DNA from: Misgurnus anguillicaudatus
Taxonomy: Eukaryota > Chordata > Actinopteri > Cypriniformes > Cobitidae
Reading direction: 5' to 3'
DNA length: 64,000 nt
Assembly (NCBI RefSeq): GCF_027580225.2
Contig: NC_073356.2
Coordinates: forward strand, 15,901,501 to 15,965,500
A model generated the notes under the pieces. The model did no database searches. It was not told where the DNA came from and saw nothing but the letters and a program-made list of their open reading frames with translations. How positions within the stretch are numbered: position 1 is the first letter of the stretch; each line of letters begins with the position of its first letter. Positions 23,668 to 32,656 of this stretch are shown one piece after another. The translations under genes were made by a program, and so were the position numbers.

Positions 23668-24951
23668 TTAAAGAGTACATTTCACAAGACTTTTTTAAGA
23701 TGTCCAGGGTTTCCCGCAAAAAAGGTGTTAGTTAAGATGGTAGGGTTGGCGAGTGGGCAGGACAGAGGGTGTGGCAATCAAAGGGGTGGGGCGTATGCGT
23801 CATGATGAAAATTTAAATATTATTATTTAAAACACTCAAATAAAACTTATTTTTGAAGTAACTATGACAGAAAATGAACACATACTAGATTACTAATGAA
23901 TTAAATGTTTTAACAGATACCTCTAACGAAAATAGCTGCGTGATGAAGTGAAACTAAAGGGTTAATAACACAAATGATTATTTCCTACTATTAATAACAT
24001 TATCTTAAAGGAGTGTAACTACTGTAGCATGTAAATAATGCACATAAATAAAGTGAGCAAGAGCTATCAACAATTATATCTAATCAACAGGCACGTGAAA
24101 CCTAGCTAGCAGGTTGCTCAAACAACAAAATCACCAGCTAACTTTCTTTAAATTTGCAAGAACTATAGACGAATACAATAACAGGCTTAAATAAATCCAA
24201 AACATAAGTCCACTTACAGTTTTCACAGTCACGCGTTTTATCAACTGGCTATCCTCCAGACATGACGGACCACGTCTTTATCTCATTTCGGCCATGTGGT
24301 GCACGTGCACGCCCACGGTGTGAAGCGCGTCCGCGCTATTCTCCGAGATGTTTTATCAACTGCCTAATTATCCTCCAGACTGTCCGGATCACGTCTTTCT
24401 CATTTCGGCTGTGTTGGGGCGCATCCCTGCTCGCGGTGTGAAGTGCGTACGCGCTATTTTCCGAGATGCACTTGACGGCCTTTTGTGCAGCTTTTTTTTT
24501 GGACGACGTAGTTAAGGCGGTAGGGTTTCCAAGCTTAGGCGGGCCGCCTGAACTGAAATGTGCTGCGGGAAACCCTGATGTCAAATAAATCTTTGGTGTC
24601 CCCAGAGTACGTATGTGAAGTTTTAGCTCAATATACCATATAGATAATTTATTATAACATGTTAAAATTGCCACTTTGTATTGTCTCTCTCTCTATCTCT
24701 GCACTTAATGCCAGTGCCATGGTTGGATCGAGCAGATTAAGGGGCAGTATTATTATAATAAGATCCCCTTCTGACATCATAAGGGGAGTCAAATTTCAAT
24801 AATTTTTTCACCTGCTTGCAGAGAATGGTTTACCAAAACTAAGTTACTGGGTTATTTATTTTCACATTTTCTAGGATGATAGAAGCACTGGGGACCCAAT
24901 TATAGCACTTAAACGTGGAAAAACTCAATGTTCATGATATGTCCCCTTTAA
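23668..24951 (-). mobile_element. GGGGACATATCATG-family TTAA element, inverted, split by a MITE
   Basis: It starts TTAAAGAGTACATTTC and ends TGATATGTCCCCTTTAA. Its sequence is the reverse complement of the copies at 25125-25546 and 46647-47059. It is interrupted at 23705-24577 by another element: 23668-23704 plus 24578-24951 rebuild the same order as those copies. Confidence 0.85.
23705..24577. mobile_element. CAGGGTTTCCCGC MITE nested in TTAA element
   Basis: The ends CAGGGTTTCCCGCA and TGCGGGAAACCCTG are perfect 14-bp inverted repeats. It is flanked by ATGTC on both sides (23700-23704 and 24578-24582). Near the right end is an internal duplication: about 24235-24340 and 24346-24475 both read from TTTTATCAACTG through CCTCCAGAC and CACGTCTTT to TCCGAGATG. 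Confidence 0.85.
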
Positions 24952-25124
24952 GAGCAAAAAGTATTATTTTGACACCACTTTATTTTAGCTACACATTCAA
25001 CAACACCTGGCACTGAGACAGTGAATAAAGATATCTGACAGCTACTGAATGTCTGCAAAAGCATCATAACACCATGATTGTCCAAAGCTAGAATACAACA
25101 GAACGCATTGTATAGGATGAAAAT

Positions 25125-25546
25125 TTAAAGAGGACATATCATGAAAATCTGACTTTTTCCATGTTTAAGTGCTATAATTGGCTCCCCAGTGCTTCTATCA
25201 ACCTAGAAATTGTAAAAAACACCAACAACCCAGTAACTTCGTTTTGGTAAACCATTCTCTGCAAGCATGTGAAAAAATAGGTCATTAAAACTTGGCTCCC
25301 CTTGTAATGTCAGAAGGGGATAATACCGCCCCTTAATCTGCACTATCCAAACACGGCACTGTCATTTAGTGCAGAGATCAGCTCATTTGCATTTTAAAGG
25401 ACACACCCAAAATGGCAGATTTTTGCTTATTCCTACAAAGTGTCAATTTTAACATGTTAATAAATTATCCATATGATATTTTGAGCTAGAACTTCACATA
25501 CGTACTCTTAGATCTTAAAAAATTCTTGGGAAATGTCCCCTTTTAA
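25125..25546 (+). mobile_element. GGGGACATATCATG-family TTAA element
   Basis: TTAA borders each end (25125-25128, 25543-25546). The interior includes CCATGTTTAAGTGCTATAAT, ATGTCAGAAGGGGATAAT and GAGATCAGCTCATTTGCAT. It is oriented opposite to the copy at 23668-24951, about 170 bp away. Confidence 0.85.
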
Positions 25547-26092
25547 GAACAAAAACTGAATTGAGTAACTCATTTCAAGGCACATTTCTCCCCTATGTCT
25601 GGGGTATTTGTGTCACTTTTGGTGGCATTTTTGCTATGGGTTATTTTACTGTAATTCTATTCTTTTGTGTATCTAATGGCCTGCGTCCCAAAACGGTATA
25701 TTGATAAATGGGATCAGTCAAAGGCACACACTATTTCCAGAGCATCCATCCAGATTATATGCTTTGTCTTTTATCCACACTTGTACTTTCTGCTAACAAT
25801 GTTTCATTTGCCTTCTCTTGTTGAGCTTCTCATTCTCCCTGTAGCGTTTGAAGTGAAGCTGATTTTACTTTCAGAGGTGTACACGCCACCCCCAGTTATA
25901 TTTATCTTCAGACTTCAAAGTGCCAACCCGCTGCGTTTTTGCATCTGAGCAAATAAAGAAGGTTGTTTCTTCGGTGTAGCCTTCCATATGGCTCTATTCC
26001 GAAATGAGCCAGCCGTGGGGAACGGGGATCACTTGTTCAAATATAATCATGTTAACCAGATTTCTCTCTTTCTCTTTTTTATTTCTCCACAG
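25547..26092. other. intron 3' end preceding the alpha start exon
   Basis: No repeat termini. The last 30 bases are a long pyrimidine tract ending in TTTCTCCACAG, a strong splice acceptor. Confidence 0.5.
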
Positions 26093-26492
26093 TTTTCATA
26101 AGATGAAACCCCAGCGCCCCTGAAGAAGGATGGTAACCCTGGCACACTGGATAGGACGGTGCCCATGGGCATCAGTGTCACTCATATATCAAGCCTGAGC
26201 GGTGGGATTAAAGAAAATCATAGCAGACGACTTGTAAACTTCCAAGCGCTAAAGTGAAAGTTTTAATCGTTGGCCATGGCTGCATTTCCATGGCTCGGAG
26301 GATAGGGTCTTGTGTTTAACACACATTTTTACCAAAGTAAGTGTGTAAACTGGTCTTTAAGATAAGTCAAGCACTTTTGTGGACCGTGGAGGTTGAAGGA
26401 GAAACCAGAGGATAAAAATGGAGGTTGCACAGGCACGCTATTTCTGCTGGACTGGTTAAAACTGCAGTCAAAGGCATTACTGCAAGGGCAGT
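26093..26492 (+). other. ldlrad4: 5' leader of ldlrad4 alpha-type start exon, rich in upstream ORFs
   Basis: The exon's 5' border is inferred from a very strong acceptor (long pyrimidine tract, then CAG at 26090-26092), so at least one non-coding exon should lie upstream. Before the main start at 26493 there are at least six AUGs that open short terminated frames: 26103 (6 codons), 26131 (22 codons), 26165 (30 codons), about 26276 and 26289, and 26418 (13 codons). None is in frame with an uninterrupted path to the main ORF. Such a leader would be expected to restrain translation. The exact transcript start cannot be seen. Confidence 0.6.
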
Positions 26493-26532
26493 ATGCAGGC
26501 TGCTGACTACCCAGCCACAAATAATAACACAG
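26493..26532 (+). CDS. ldlrad4: LDLRAD4, first coding exon (alpha-type N-terminus)
   Basis: Encodes M-Q-A-A-D-Y-P-A-T-N-N-N-T plus the first base (G) of the next codon, followed by a GTATGA donor at 26533. Joined to the exon at 41066 it completes a Glu codon and gives ATNNNTECKF. This matches in length and pattern the start of vertebrate LDLRAD4 alpha isoforms as I remember them (13 residues, ATN, then T and ECKF). LDLRAD4 is a single-pass endosomal membrane protein that dampens TGF-beta/activin signalling by binding SMAD2/3 and recruiting NEDD4-type ubiquitin ligases. Only the lumenal N-terminus is encoded here, with no signal peptide, as in the family. The start is chosen because it is the only AUG in frame with the splice. 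The assignment rests on the combined evidence of phase, length and the cysteine exon downstream. Confidence 0.82.
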
Positions 26533-26849
26533 GTATGAATCTCTTTTATTAATCTCTTACTGATTAATCCAGGTGGGTCTGATTATTTTTGTTGTGATTA
26601 CTGAGGTCAGGCACACCTGGATTTATCAGTTTGTCCAATAATGGCAGACAGGAAACAAAGAGCTGGCTGAAGTTCAGAAAGTAGTGCAGCTGGGCATAAA
26701 GCCTATTGTTTAAATGTTTTACACCTAATGAAAAAAGCCCCTACATGGGCCTACAGTAAGAAAAGCTGTTTTTTTCTTCATACAGTAAGGTGGGAACTCA
26801 TGTGGCCCACCAGGCTAATATCACACGTGAGGTGCGTGACCGTCCCAAA

Positions 26850-27390
26850 TTGTATACATTTCTTCAACATTTTGTAGTATAAATAGTATGAGTACGAGTA
26901 GTGTGTTCACATTAAAAATTTCAACAAGAGCCGCGCTTCAAGTACCCGGATAATGGACTCTCAATGCTTCACAGTTTTGCTTATGTAGCAGAAGAGAGGA
27001 TAACCACAAGCCGTAGTCACAAACATAACTTACTATATTATGTGTGAGCAAAGTTCATCTGCGGAGGCGATTCTGTTCCTGTCTGACGGCGGCTGAGGTC
27101 ATGTTGGGCGAACAGACGCTGCCATCAAAAGTGCAATGTAAAAATTAACTTTCATATTGACAGACATTGTGCTATGTGTTTGATGTTATTTGTCTTTATC
27201 TGGCAAACGTATACTTCCGCTTATATTTCCAGATAAAAAAACATTGGTGTTCCATCCGTAACTATACTACACTTCTAAAATTCATACACTAGATGGTAGA
27301 GTACATAGTGTGTAGTAATGCACAGTGTATTGATATGTCATACGAGACATAACTATGTTTTTCCGCAAATAGTGTATTGTTTAATCCATC
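26850..27390. repeat. degenerate AGTATG/ACACTA-type repeat
   Basis: It shows the same vocabulary as 3163-3599 (TAGTATGAGTACGAGTAGTG, ATACACTAGATGGTAGAG, GTGTAGTAATGCACAGTG). The ends are not defined. Confidence 0.4.
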
Positions 27391-27492
27391 TTTGGCAGAA
27401 GTATAATGCTCATTCAAATTGAATGAGCTTCTTCCTCACTTTAAAAAAAAGTAAAATGTTTTCTTTTTTCTGTGACAGAAATCAGCCATGTC

Positions 27493-27860
27493 TTAACCTT
27501 TTAAGTGTCACCCCACCCTATTGAGTTAAATCTACACTCTTGGAGCTTTCAAGCTATATACAGTTTGTCATGATTAGATAAGAATTCATATGCAAACATT
27601 TAAGTAAATGTAGGCGTCCTGCTGGTGGGACAGTGACATTTAGCAGAAAATAAATGTTTTGAGGCACACTCTCTTCATAAATGAATCAATTACTCTCCCT
27701 ACATAATTTATTTTATAAAACACTGTTGAAATGTCTATTCTGGAGGCCTAGACCTTTCCAACGATATATAGTTTGTAGTGATGGATTAAAATTTACATCA
27801 ACAATATTAATGCAAACTTAGGTGTCCCGTATTCGGGACGGCGACGCTTAACAGTTTTTA
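27493..27860 (+). mobile_element. TTAA element related to the one at 58227
   Basis: It begins TTAACCTTTTAAGTGTCACC. The interior (CCTTTCCAACGATATATAGT) is the reverse complement of the corresponding part of 58227-58733, so the families match but the element is diverged. The right end, near CGACGCTTAACAG, is weak. Confidence 0.55.
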
Positions 27861-27984
27861 ATTCTGTCTAATCTAATCGATTTCCAACCCAAACTGATAT
27901 GACTTTTCCTGCGAAACAAAAAGCTATCAAAGTGTTTTGCCCTTTTCCATTTAACTCAATTGCACATGGTAATAATAACTAATT

Positions 27985-28170
27985 TCTAAGGGATATTAAA
28001 GAACAACTATTATCCGATTCACGATTTTACATTTTCGTTGGTGTGTGTAAGTGTGTATTAGTACATGTTAACACTATGCAAAAGGTACAAATCCCAAAGT
28101 AAACAATGACGTGTAAATCTCTTTTCTTGGACAACAACAAACACATGGATTTACAGTCTACGGTCACATG
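27985..28170 (+). repeat. fragment of the ATAGGTGCTCTTTAA family
   Basis: From CCGATTCACGATTTTACATT through GTATTAGTACATGTTAAC to GGACAACAACAAACACATGG. It is homologous to the inverted sequence in the full element at 54511-55083 and to 37938-38405. Confidence 0.65.
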
Positions 28171-28495
28171 TATTGACCATAGACTTTAAAAAAATATGGA
28201 TGTGACGTCACCCATAGGTCTTTGAAGAGCTTTTTTGAAGCTTAAAGTAGACGGTGCCTGCCGTCGCCATCTTGGCTGTGCTTCACTGCGCATCACTCGA
28301 GGATAACCGAAAATGGGTAAAGATGCGGGACATGGGTGAAGCTCAGGTGGCTGGTTGCTAAAACCACGCCCGCCTAGCTCAATTCTAGTGACAGCAGTGG
28401 CATTCGCCACTCAAGTGGCCACGCCCTTTATTATGCAGAACGTTAAGGCTTAATATAATTTAAATGGATGAGTTACAAAAAATTGACCACCCTCA

Positions 28496-29164
28496 TGCTG
28501 CGTTCAGACCAGCCGTGGTAGAGCCCTCAAGCGCGAGGGATTTCAATGTTAAAGGCGGAGTCCACGATGTTTGAAAAACGCTTTGGAAAAGGAGACGGGC
28601 CGACTACCAAAACACACTTATAGCAGTAAGGAGCGTGTCTACTAACTGACATCCTTGCCGGGTTGCGTATGTGTGGGTCGGGTCTATTAACAGAAGGTCC
28701 AGATTCTATTGGGGTAGGGGCGTGTTTGTTTAGGTGATTTCAAATATCAACATTGGCTTTCAAACATCGTGGACTCCGCCTTTAACTCAATGTGAAAACG
28801 CGTTGGCGCGCGTCTGGAGGTCTCGCGGCGCGAATGAGGCGTTAAGTGCTGCGCGGTTGACACGATGCCGCCTCATTTGCATCTAGTTTGAGCGAATGTT
28901 GCGAATTGAGCGTTTCTGCGGCAAACGCGCAAGTTGAAAAATTTTAACTTTGGCGGAAAAACGCGCCGCGTTAACCAATCAGGAGCTTGCTTTAGTAGTG
29001 ACGTGATTACAGAAAGCGAGCGGAGTCGCAGAAGCCCCTCCCATGATGCGAATTTCCGCATGAATGTCTCGATGACTAGAATTTCACATGCGGCTTTCAC
29101 GCGGCAAACTAGACGCGGTAGACGCGATTTTGACGCCTCAAACGCGGCTGGTGTGAACCCACGA
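28496..29164 (+). mobile_element. TGCTG-type MITE, 3-bp duplication, itself carrying a TTAA element
   Basis: The left end TGCTGCGTTCAGACCAGCC pairs with the right end GGCTGGTGTGAACCCACGA. It is flanked by TCA (28493-28495, 29165-29167). The 3-bp duplication agrees with the TAA seen around the copy at 45822. A 233-bp TTAA element (28549-28785) interrupts it. PIF/Harbinger-like mobilisation is an inference from the 3-bp duplication. Confidence 0.82.
28549..28785. mobile_element. TTAA-type MITE nested in TGCTG MITE
   Basis: TTAAAGGCGGAGTCCACGAT at the left and ATCGTGGACTCCGCCTTTAA at the right are perfect 20-bp inverted repeats including TTAA. The other copies of the host read TTCAATGTTAAGTCAATG at this spot, giving the empty site directly. 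A second member is at 35783-36017, and a truncated piece is at 49250-49345. Confidence 0.95.
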
Positions 29165-29389
29165 TCACAGTTGACCAGTCATTAAGGGCAAAATTAGCTA
29201 TATAGACCAAAAACACTTTTTGTACCAGGCTGTAAACATATTATTTTCTACTTTAAAGTTGGGCATTTTAACATGGAGGTCTATGGGAGTTGACTCCCTT
29301 TTGGAGCCTGCCTCTAGCGGCCAGTTGATGAATTGCAGTTTAAGTCACTTTTGTATTGGCTTCTTCAGAGAGGGCGTAAGGTTGCCTCT

Positions 29390-29880
29390 CGCTGTTGACG
29401 TGGACACGACATTCCTTATCATAATTCCTTCCACTTCTGACTCACAGCCTGTCTATGTTTTCATATATAAAGAATTTACTACTGACTAAACCATGATTTA
29501 AACACAAGTTTTGTGCAGTGCAAGGTAGCGCTTGTTGTTTGTCGTTTCTACGATCACAAATGCAGACATGGTTTTAATGTTTAAGTATCCTTACCTTACC
29601 AACCTTTTATGTCAGATTCGACTCGTATTAATGAGGTAGTAAAGACGATATTAACTCCTGTCAGCACTACATTGTGAGCTAATCTTTCAAACATGGTAAG
29701 GAGCGTCACATTTCCGGCTGACGTCAGATGTATTCAGCCCAATCACAACAAACTGATAAGCTGGCCAATTGGGGACACAATACTTTTCAGATAGATGAGC
29801 TTTGTAACAAATCATCTTACATGAAAAACATTACACTTGAAATCTTAAGCTTAGACTTGTTTGAAGGGAAGAAGAACCAC
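29390..29880. repeat. rearranged fragment of the ATAGGTGCTCTTTAA family
   Basis: It shares TTATCATAATTCCTTCCACT, CTTTCAAACATGGTAAGGAG and AGCTGGCCAATTGGGG with 37938-38405 and, inverted, 54511-55083. Extra non-homologous sequence lies at about 29455-29630. Confidence 0.55.
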
Positions 29881-29889
29881 CTCCAGATT

Positions 29890-30045
29890 CTACATTTGTA
29901 CTTAAAAGGTGCATATTGGTACGTCTAACATACACATTGGCACTGTAGAGGTACATACATGTACCTGAAAAGTACATATCTGTACCAAAATGTTACATAT
30001 TAGAACCTTTTTAAAGATACTGTCCCATTGACAGCATTTATATCT
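29890..30045 (+). repeat. partial GTACC-type element
   Basis: Repeated GTACCTGAAAAGTAC and GTACCAAAATGTTACAT words end in GATACTGTCCCATTGACAGC, the end type of the element at 5577-6507. Confidence 0.55.
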
Positions 30046-30496
30046 TTATCAACACATGTTTTATCATAAAAAAGATATTTTCATGAAGTGAAATTTGTAC
30101 TTTTGTGCAAGGACCAGCCAAATGCTGACTCTGAAAATACTCCAACATCCAGGTTTTTAATATCAGATGTGGAATTTGAACTTGGAGTGGAATTTGGACC
30201 CACACATCCACAAATTCCTGAGAGACCTGAGGTAGAGGATATTGTTTTAACAACTGGATGGCCCCCAAGCAGAGATGGGGTCACAATGTTCTGCTTTTTT
30301 ATTCATCACGGAGAGAAATGAAAAACCAGAACATTCTGTTCAAAAACATGTGACCGGTCGTCCAGCTGAGGGGAAAGAGCGCTGGCCCATGATCCAAAGC
30401 AACCTGTCAATCAAAGAAATCAGGATAAAAATAAATGCTCTAAACTAGCAAACTCTGATAAACAATAAAAACGCTACAATGGTTTCATATCCACTC
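30046..30496. other. unannotated stretch
   Basis: Overlapping open frames exist on both strands (30038-30321) without domain features or splice support. Confidence 0.4.
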
Positions 30497-31215
30497 CAGG
30501 GTTCCCACAGGTCCTTGAAATCCTTGAAAGTTTGTGAATCTGGGGGAAAAAATTCAAGGCCCTGGGAAGTTTTTGAAAATAAATACATAGATACAGGTCA
30601 TTGAAAGTGCTTGAATCTATTTTATGCAAGAAGTTTTCTGGAAAAAATTCATATTATTCCCTGTGTAGTGTAGGATAATATCATAAACATTCTAGACTTT
30701 TTAAGCACACATGCTAAACTGTTCGCTTTAAATGCTTATATCTTCTGTATGCGGATGTTGATTCATACCAAAATGCTTTTTTGTACAGTTGTGTTTGACA
30801 CATGAAAACGTCTTGGGTTACGTATGTAACTGTTGTTCCCTGAGAAGGGAACGATACGCTGCGTCTTCCTTGCCATACTTCCTGAGTCCCTGTAATGCCG
30901 TCTTTGCCAATATTTCAGATAGCGATATACTTCCTGGTTCTCCATGTCACCCTGTCTTTGTCGTTAAGCCTTATTATTGGTTGAATTTGATATACACATT
31001 CAGACGCACTTACCCCTGAAAGCGTCCCCAAAGTGTCACTGCAGTGATGCAGCGCGAGTTCCCTCGAAAGGGAACTGTAACAATGTATCTTAAAAGGTAA
31101 CCTTGCTCTCACTTGAAACGTGTCGCCACATTTAGTTCTTGAATTTAAGGGTATTGGACCTGGAAAGTCCTTGAAAGGTCTTGAATTCAAAGTTAACTTA
31201 GGTGTGAGAACCCTC
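30497..31215. mobile_element. CAGGGTTCCCAC element with a GTTCCCT-type insertion
   Basis: The left CAGGGTTCCCACAGGTCC and the right GTGTGAGAACCCT pair as imperfect inverted repeats. CCTTGAAA words are frequent near both ends. The interior 30816-31085 belongs to a different repeat (next entry). The 147-codon minus frame 30915-31358 crosses the boundary of both and is not a gene. Confidence 0.7.
30816..31085 (+). repeat. GTTACGTATGTAAC...GTTCCCTGAGAAGGGAAC repeat, nested
   Basis: From GGGTTACGTATGTAACTGTT and TTCCCTGAGAAGGGAACG to TTCCCTCGAAAGGGAACTG. This is a common cyprinid interspersed repeat. A second copy at 48897-49135 is followed by the same host sequence. Confidence 0.7.
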
Positions 31216-31422
31216 TTATTGTTCCAAAGCAGTTTGACTCTCTTATGTGGAACATAAAAGTATTTCATCTGAATCTCATTATAGGTGCTCTTCCTCATAC
31301 AATGATTATGTATTGATTGGACAACTCCAAAATGGACAAGAACACCATGTAAAAGCACTATGAAAGTAGCCCATATGACTTATCCATTATAATACTGAAC
31401 ATTCAGCTTCTTTCAAGCTTCC

Positions 31423-31645
31423 TTAAAGAGATAGTTCACCTAGAAATGAAAACTCTGTTATCATTTACTCACCTGATGTTGTTCTAAACCTCTATGTAGG
31501 ATAAACAAATACCATGAAAGTCAATGTGTGTTTACAATCATTTGTAAAAAGTATCTTATTTTGTATTTATCAAAATAAAGAAACTCGTACAGGTTTAGGA
31601 CAATATGAGGATGAGTAAATAATCAGAACATTTCCCTTGAAGGTT
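31423..31645 (+). mobile_element. TTAAAG...ATAGTTCACC MITE (Angel-like)
   Basis: This begins TTAAAGAGATAGTTCACC, followed by TCATTTACTCACCTGATGTT, and ends around AGGATGAGTAAATAATCAGA. The motif set is that of a very common teleost TTAA MITE. Related pieces are at about 3995-4075, 37568-37620 and 45194-45464. Confidence 0.65.
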
Positions 31646-32133
31646 CTTTGTCAGGCTGTATGGTTACATAAACATCTGTTTATCAATAGATTCTTTGTAG
31701 TGGAAAAATGTTTAAAAGACTATGAAAACGCATGGGAAAGAATTTAAGTTTTCTAGTCTTACTGTATTTAATTACACTTTATTCTCGGCATGAATATATG
31801 CTGACATGGCGTTTAAAAGGAAAGAAAGAAAGAAAAAAAAGGTTATTTAGAGAACCAGAAATGTTTCTTCTGTGCCATTGCTGTAAACCCTTTTTAGCTC
31901 ATTTATTTTAAGAGACTACCATGTTGGTATGTATGCTCCACTTTTTCATTTTTTAAACTTGACAACCTTATTTATTACTTGTTTTGTCAAATGGAAAAGT
32001 GCAGCTTGGATGTTCTTTAAAACATTCCCTTGTGTTCAATACAAAAAGTCATGGGATTGAATGAATTGAGTACAGTAGGAATAATAATGTTGAAGTAAAT
32101 GTTAAAAAGTAAAAAATTACCAGACGAGGAGCT
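31646..32133. other. unannotated AT-rich stretch
   Basis: Only a short GAAA-rich tract at about 31820-31842. Confidence 0.45.
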
Positions 32134-32338
32134 CAGTGAAAAAAATGATTCATTCAATTTACTCAATTTTTTAGGTAAGTGGTCACAATCAATTTATTTA
32201 AGCTACATTTAAACAAAAAATAAAAAAAATAGAAAAACAAAACAAAAAACTTTTGTTTAAATGTAGCTTAAATAAATTGATTGCAACCACTTACCTTAAA
32301 AAAAAATGGAGTACATTGAATGAATCATTTTTTTCAGT
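32134..32338. mobile_element. near-perfect palindromic MITE
   Basis: The arms of about 90 bp (from CAGTGAAAAAAATGATTCAT inward to AGCTACATTTAAAC) are inverted copies of each other around an A-rich loop of about 25-30 bases near 32235. The ends are of the CAGTG type shared with 58091-59100 and 62101-62361. Confidence 0.88.
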
Positions 32339-32648
32339 ACTCTGGTGCAAGAGCCGCTAAATGCCACCACCATATGAGATAATAATATTAACCGAATGCT
32401 CTCTCTGCTCATATTATTATACTTTCATCAAATAATTTTGCTTCAAATACACTTAATCCCAGACTTTTAGAAATACTGCTTTGTTGGCAGAATGCGCTAC
32501 ATGATTTTTTCAGCAAAGTCCTCTAAATGCGAAATGCTGTCCCTTGTGTGTACTTGAACCTGAATACAATGTGAATTTGGCCGCCACATGGATGTGGTTC
32601 AGTTTCTTCATTTATACATTCTGATTCATTATTTGTTTCTAGTTGCAT
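32339..32648. other. unannotated stretch
   Basis: Nothing recognised. Confidence 0.4.
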
Positions 32649-32656
32649 CTTTAGTA

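Larger units (their letters stand above)
28175..29385 (-). mobile_element. large repeat (GGCGTGGCTACTTGAGTG family) split by nested MITEs
   Basis: The left part (28175-28495: GACGTCACCCATAGGTCTTT, CACGCCCGCCTAGCTC) and the right part (29165-29385: AAGGGCAAAATTAGCTATAT, ACATGGAGGTCTATGGGAG) are the two halves of one cyprinid repeat. They are separated by the 3-bp-duplication MITE at 28496-29164. Other copies of the left part are at 14850-15118 and 60213-60440. Confidence 0.65.

Noticed and set aside
30915..31358. 147-codon minus-strand frame, the longest in the window
   Set aside because: It crosses the boundary between a nested repeat, its host element and flanking DNA, and has no domain or splice support.
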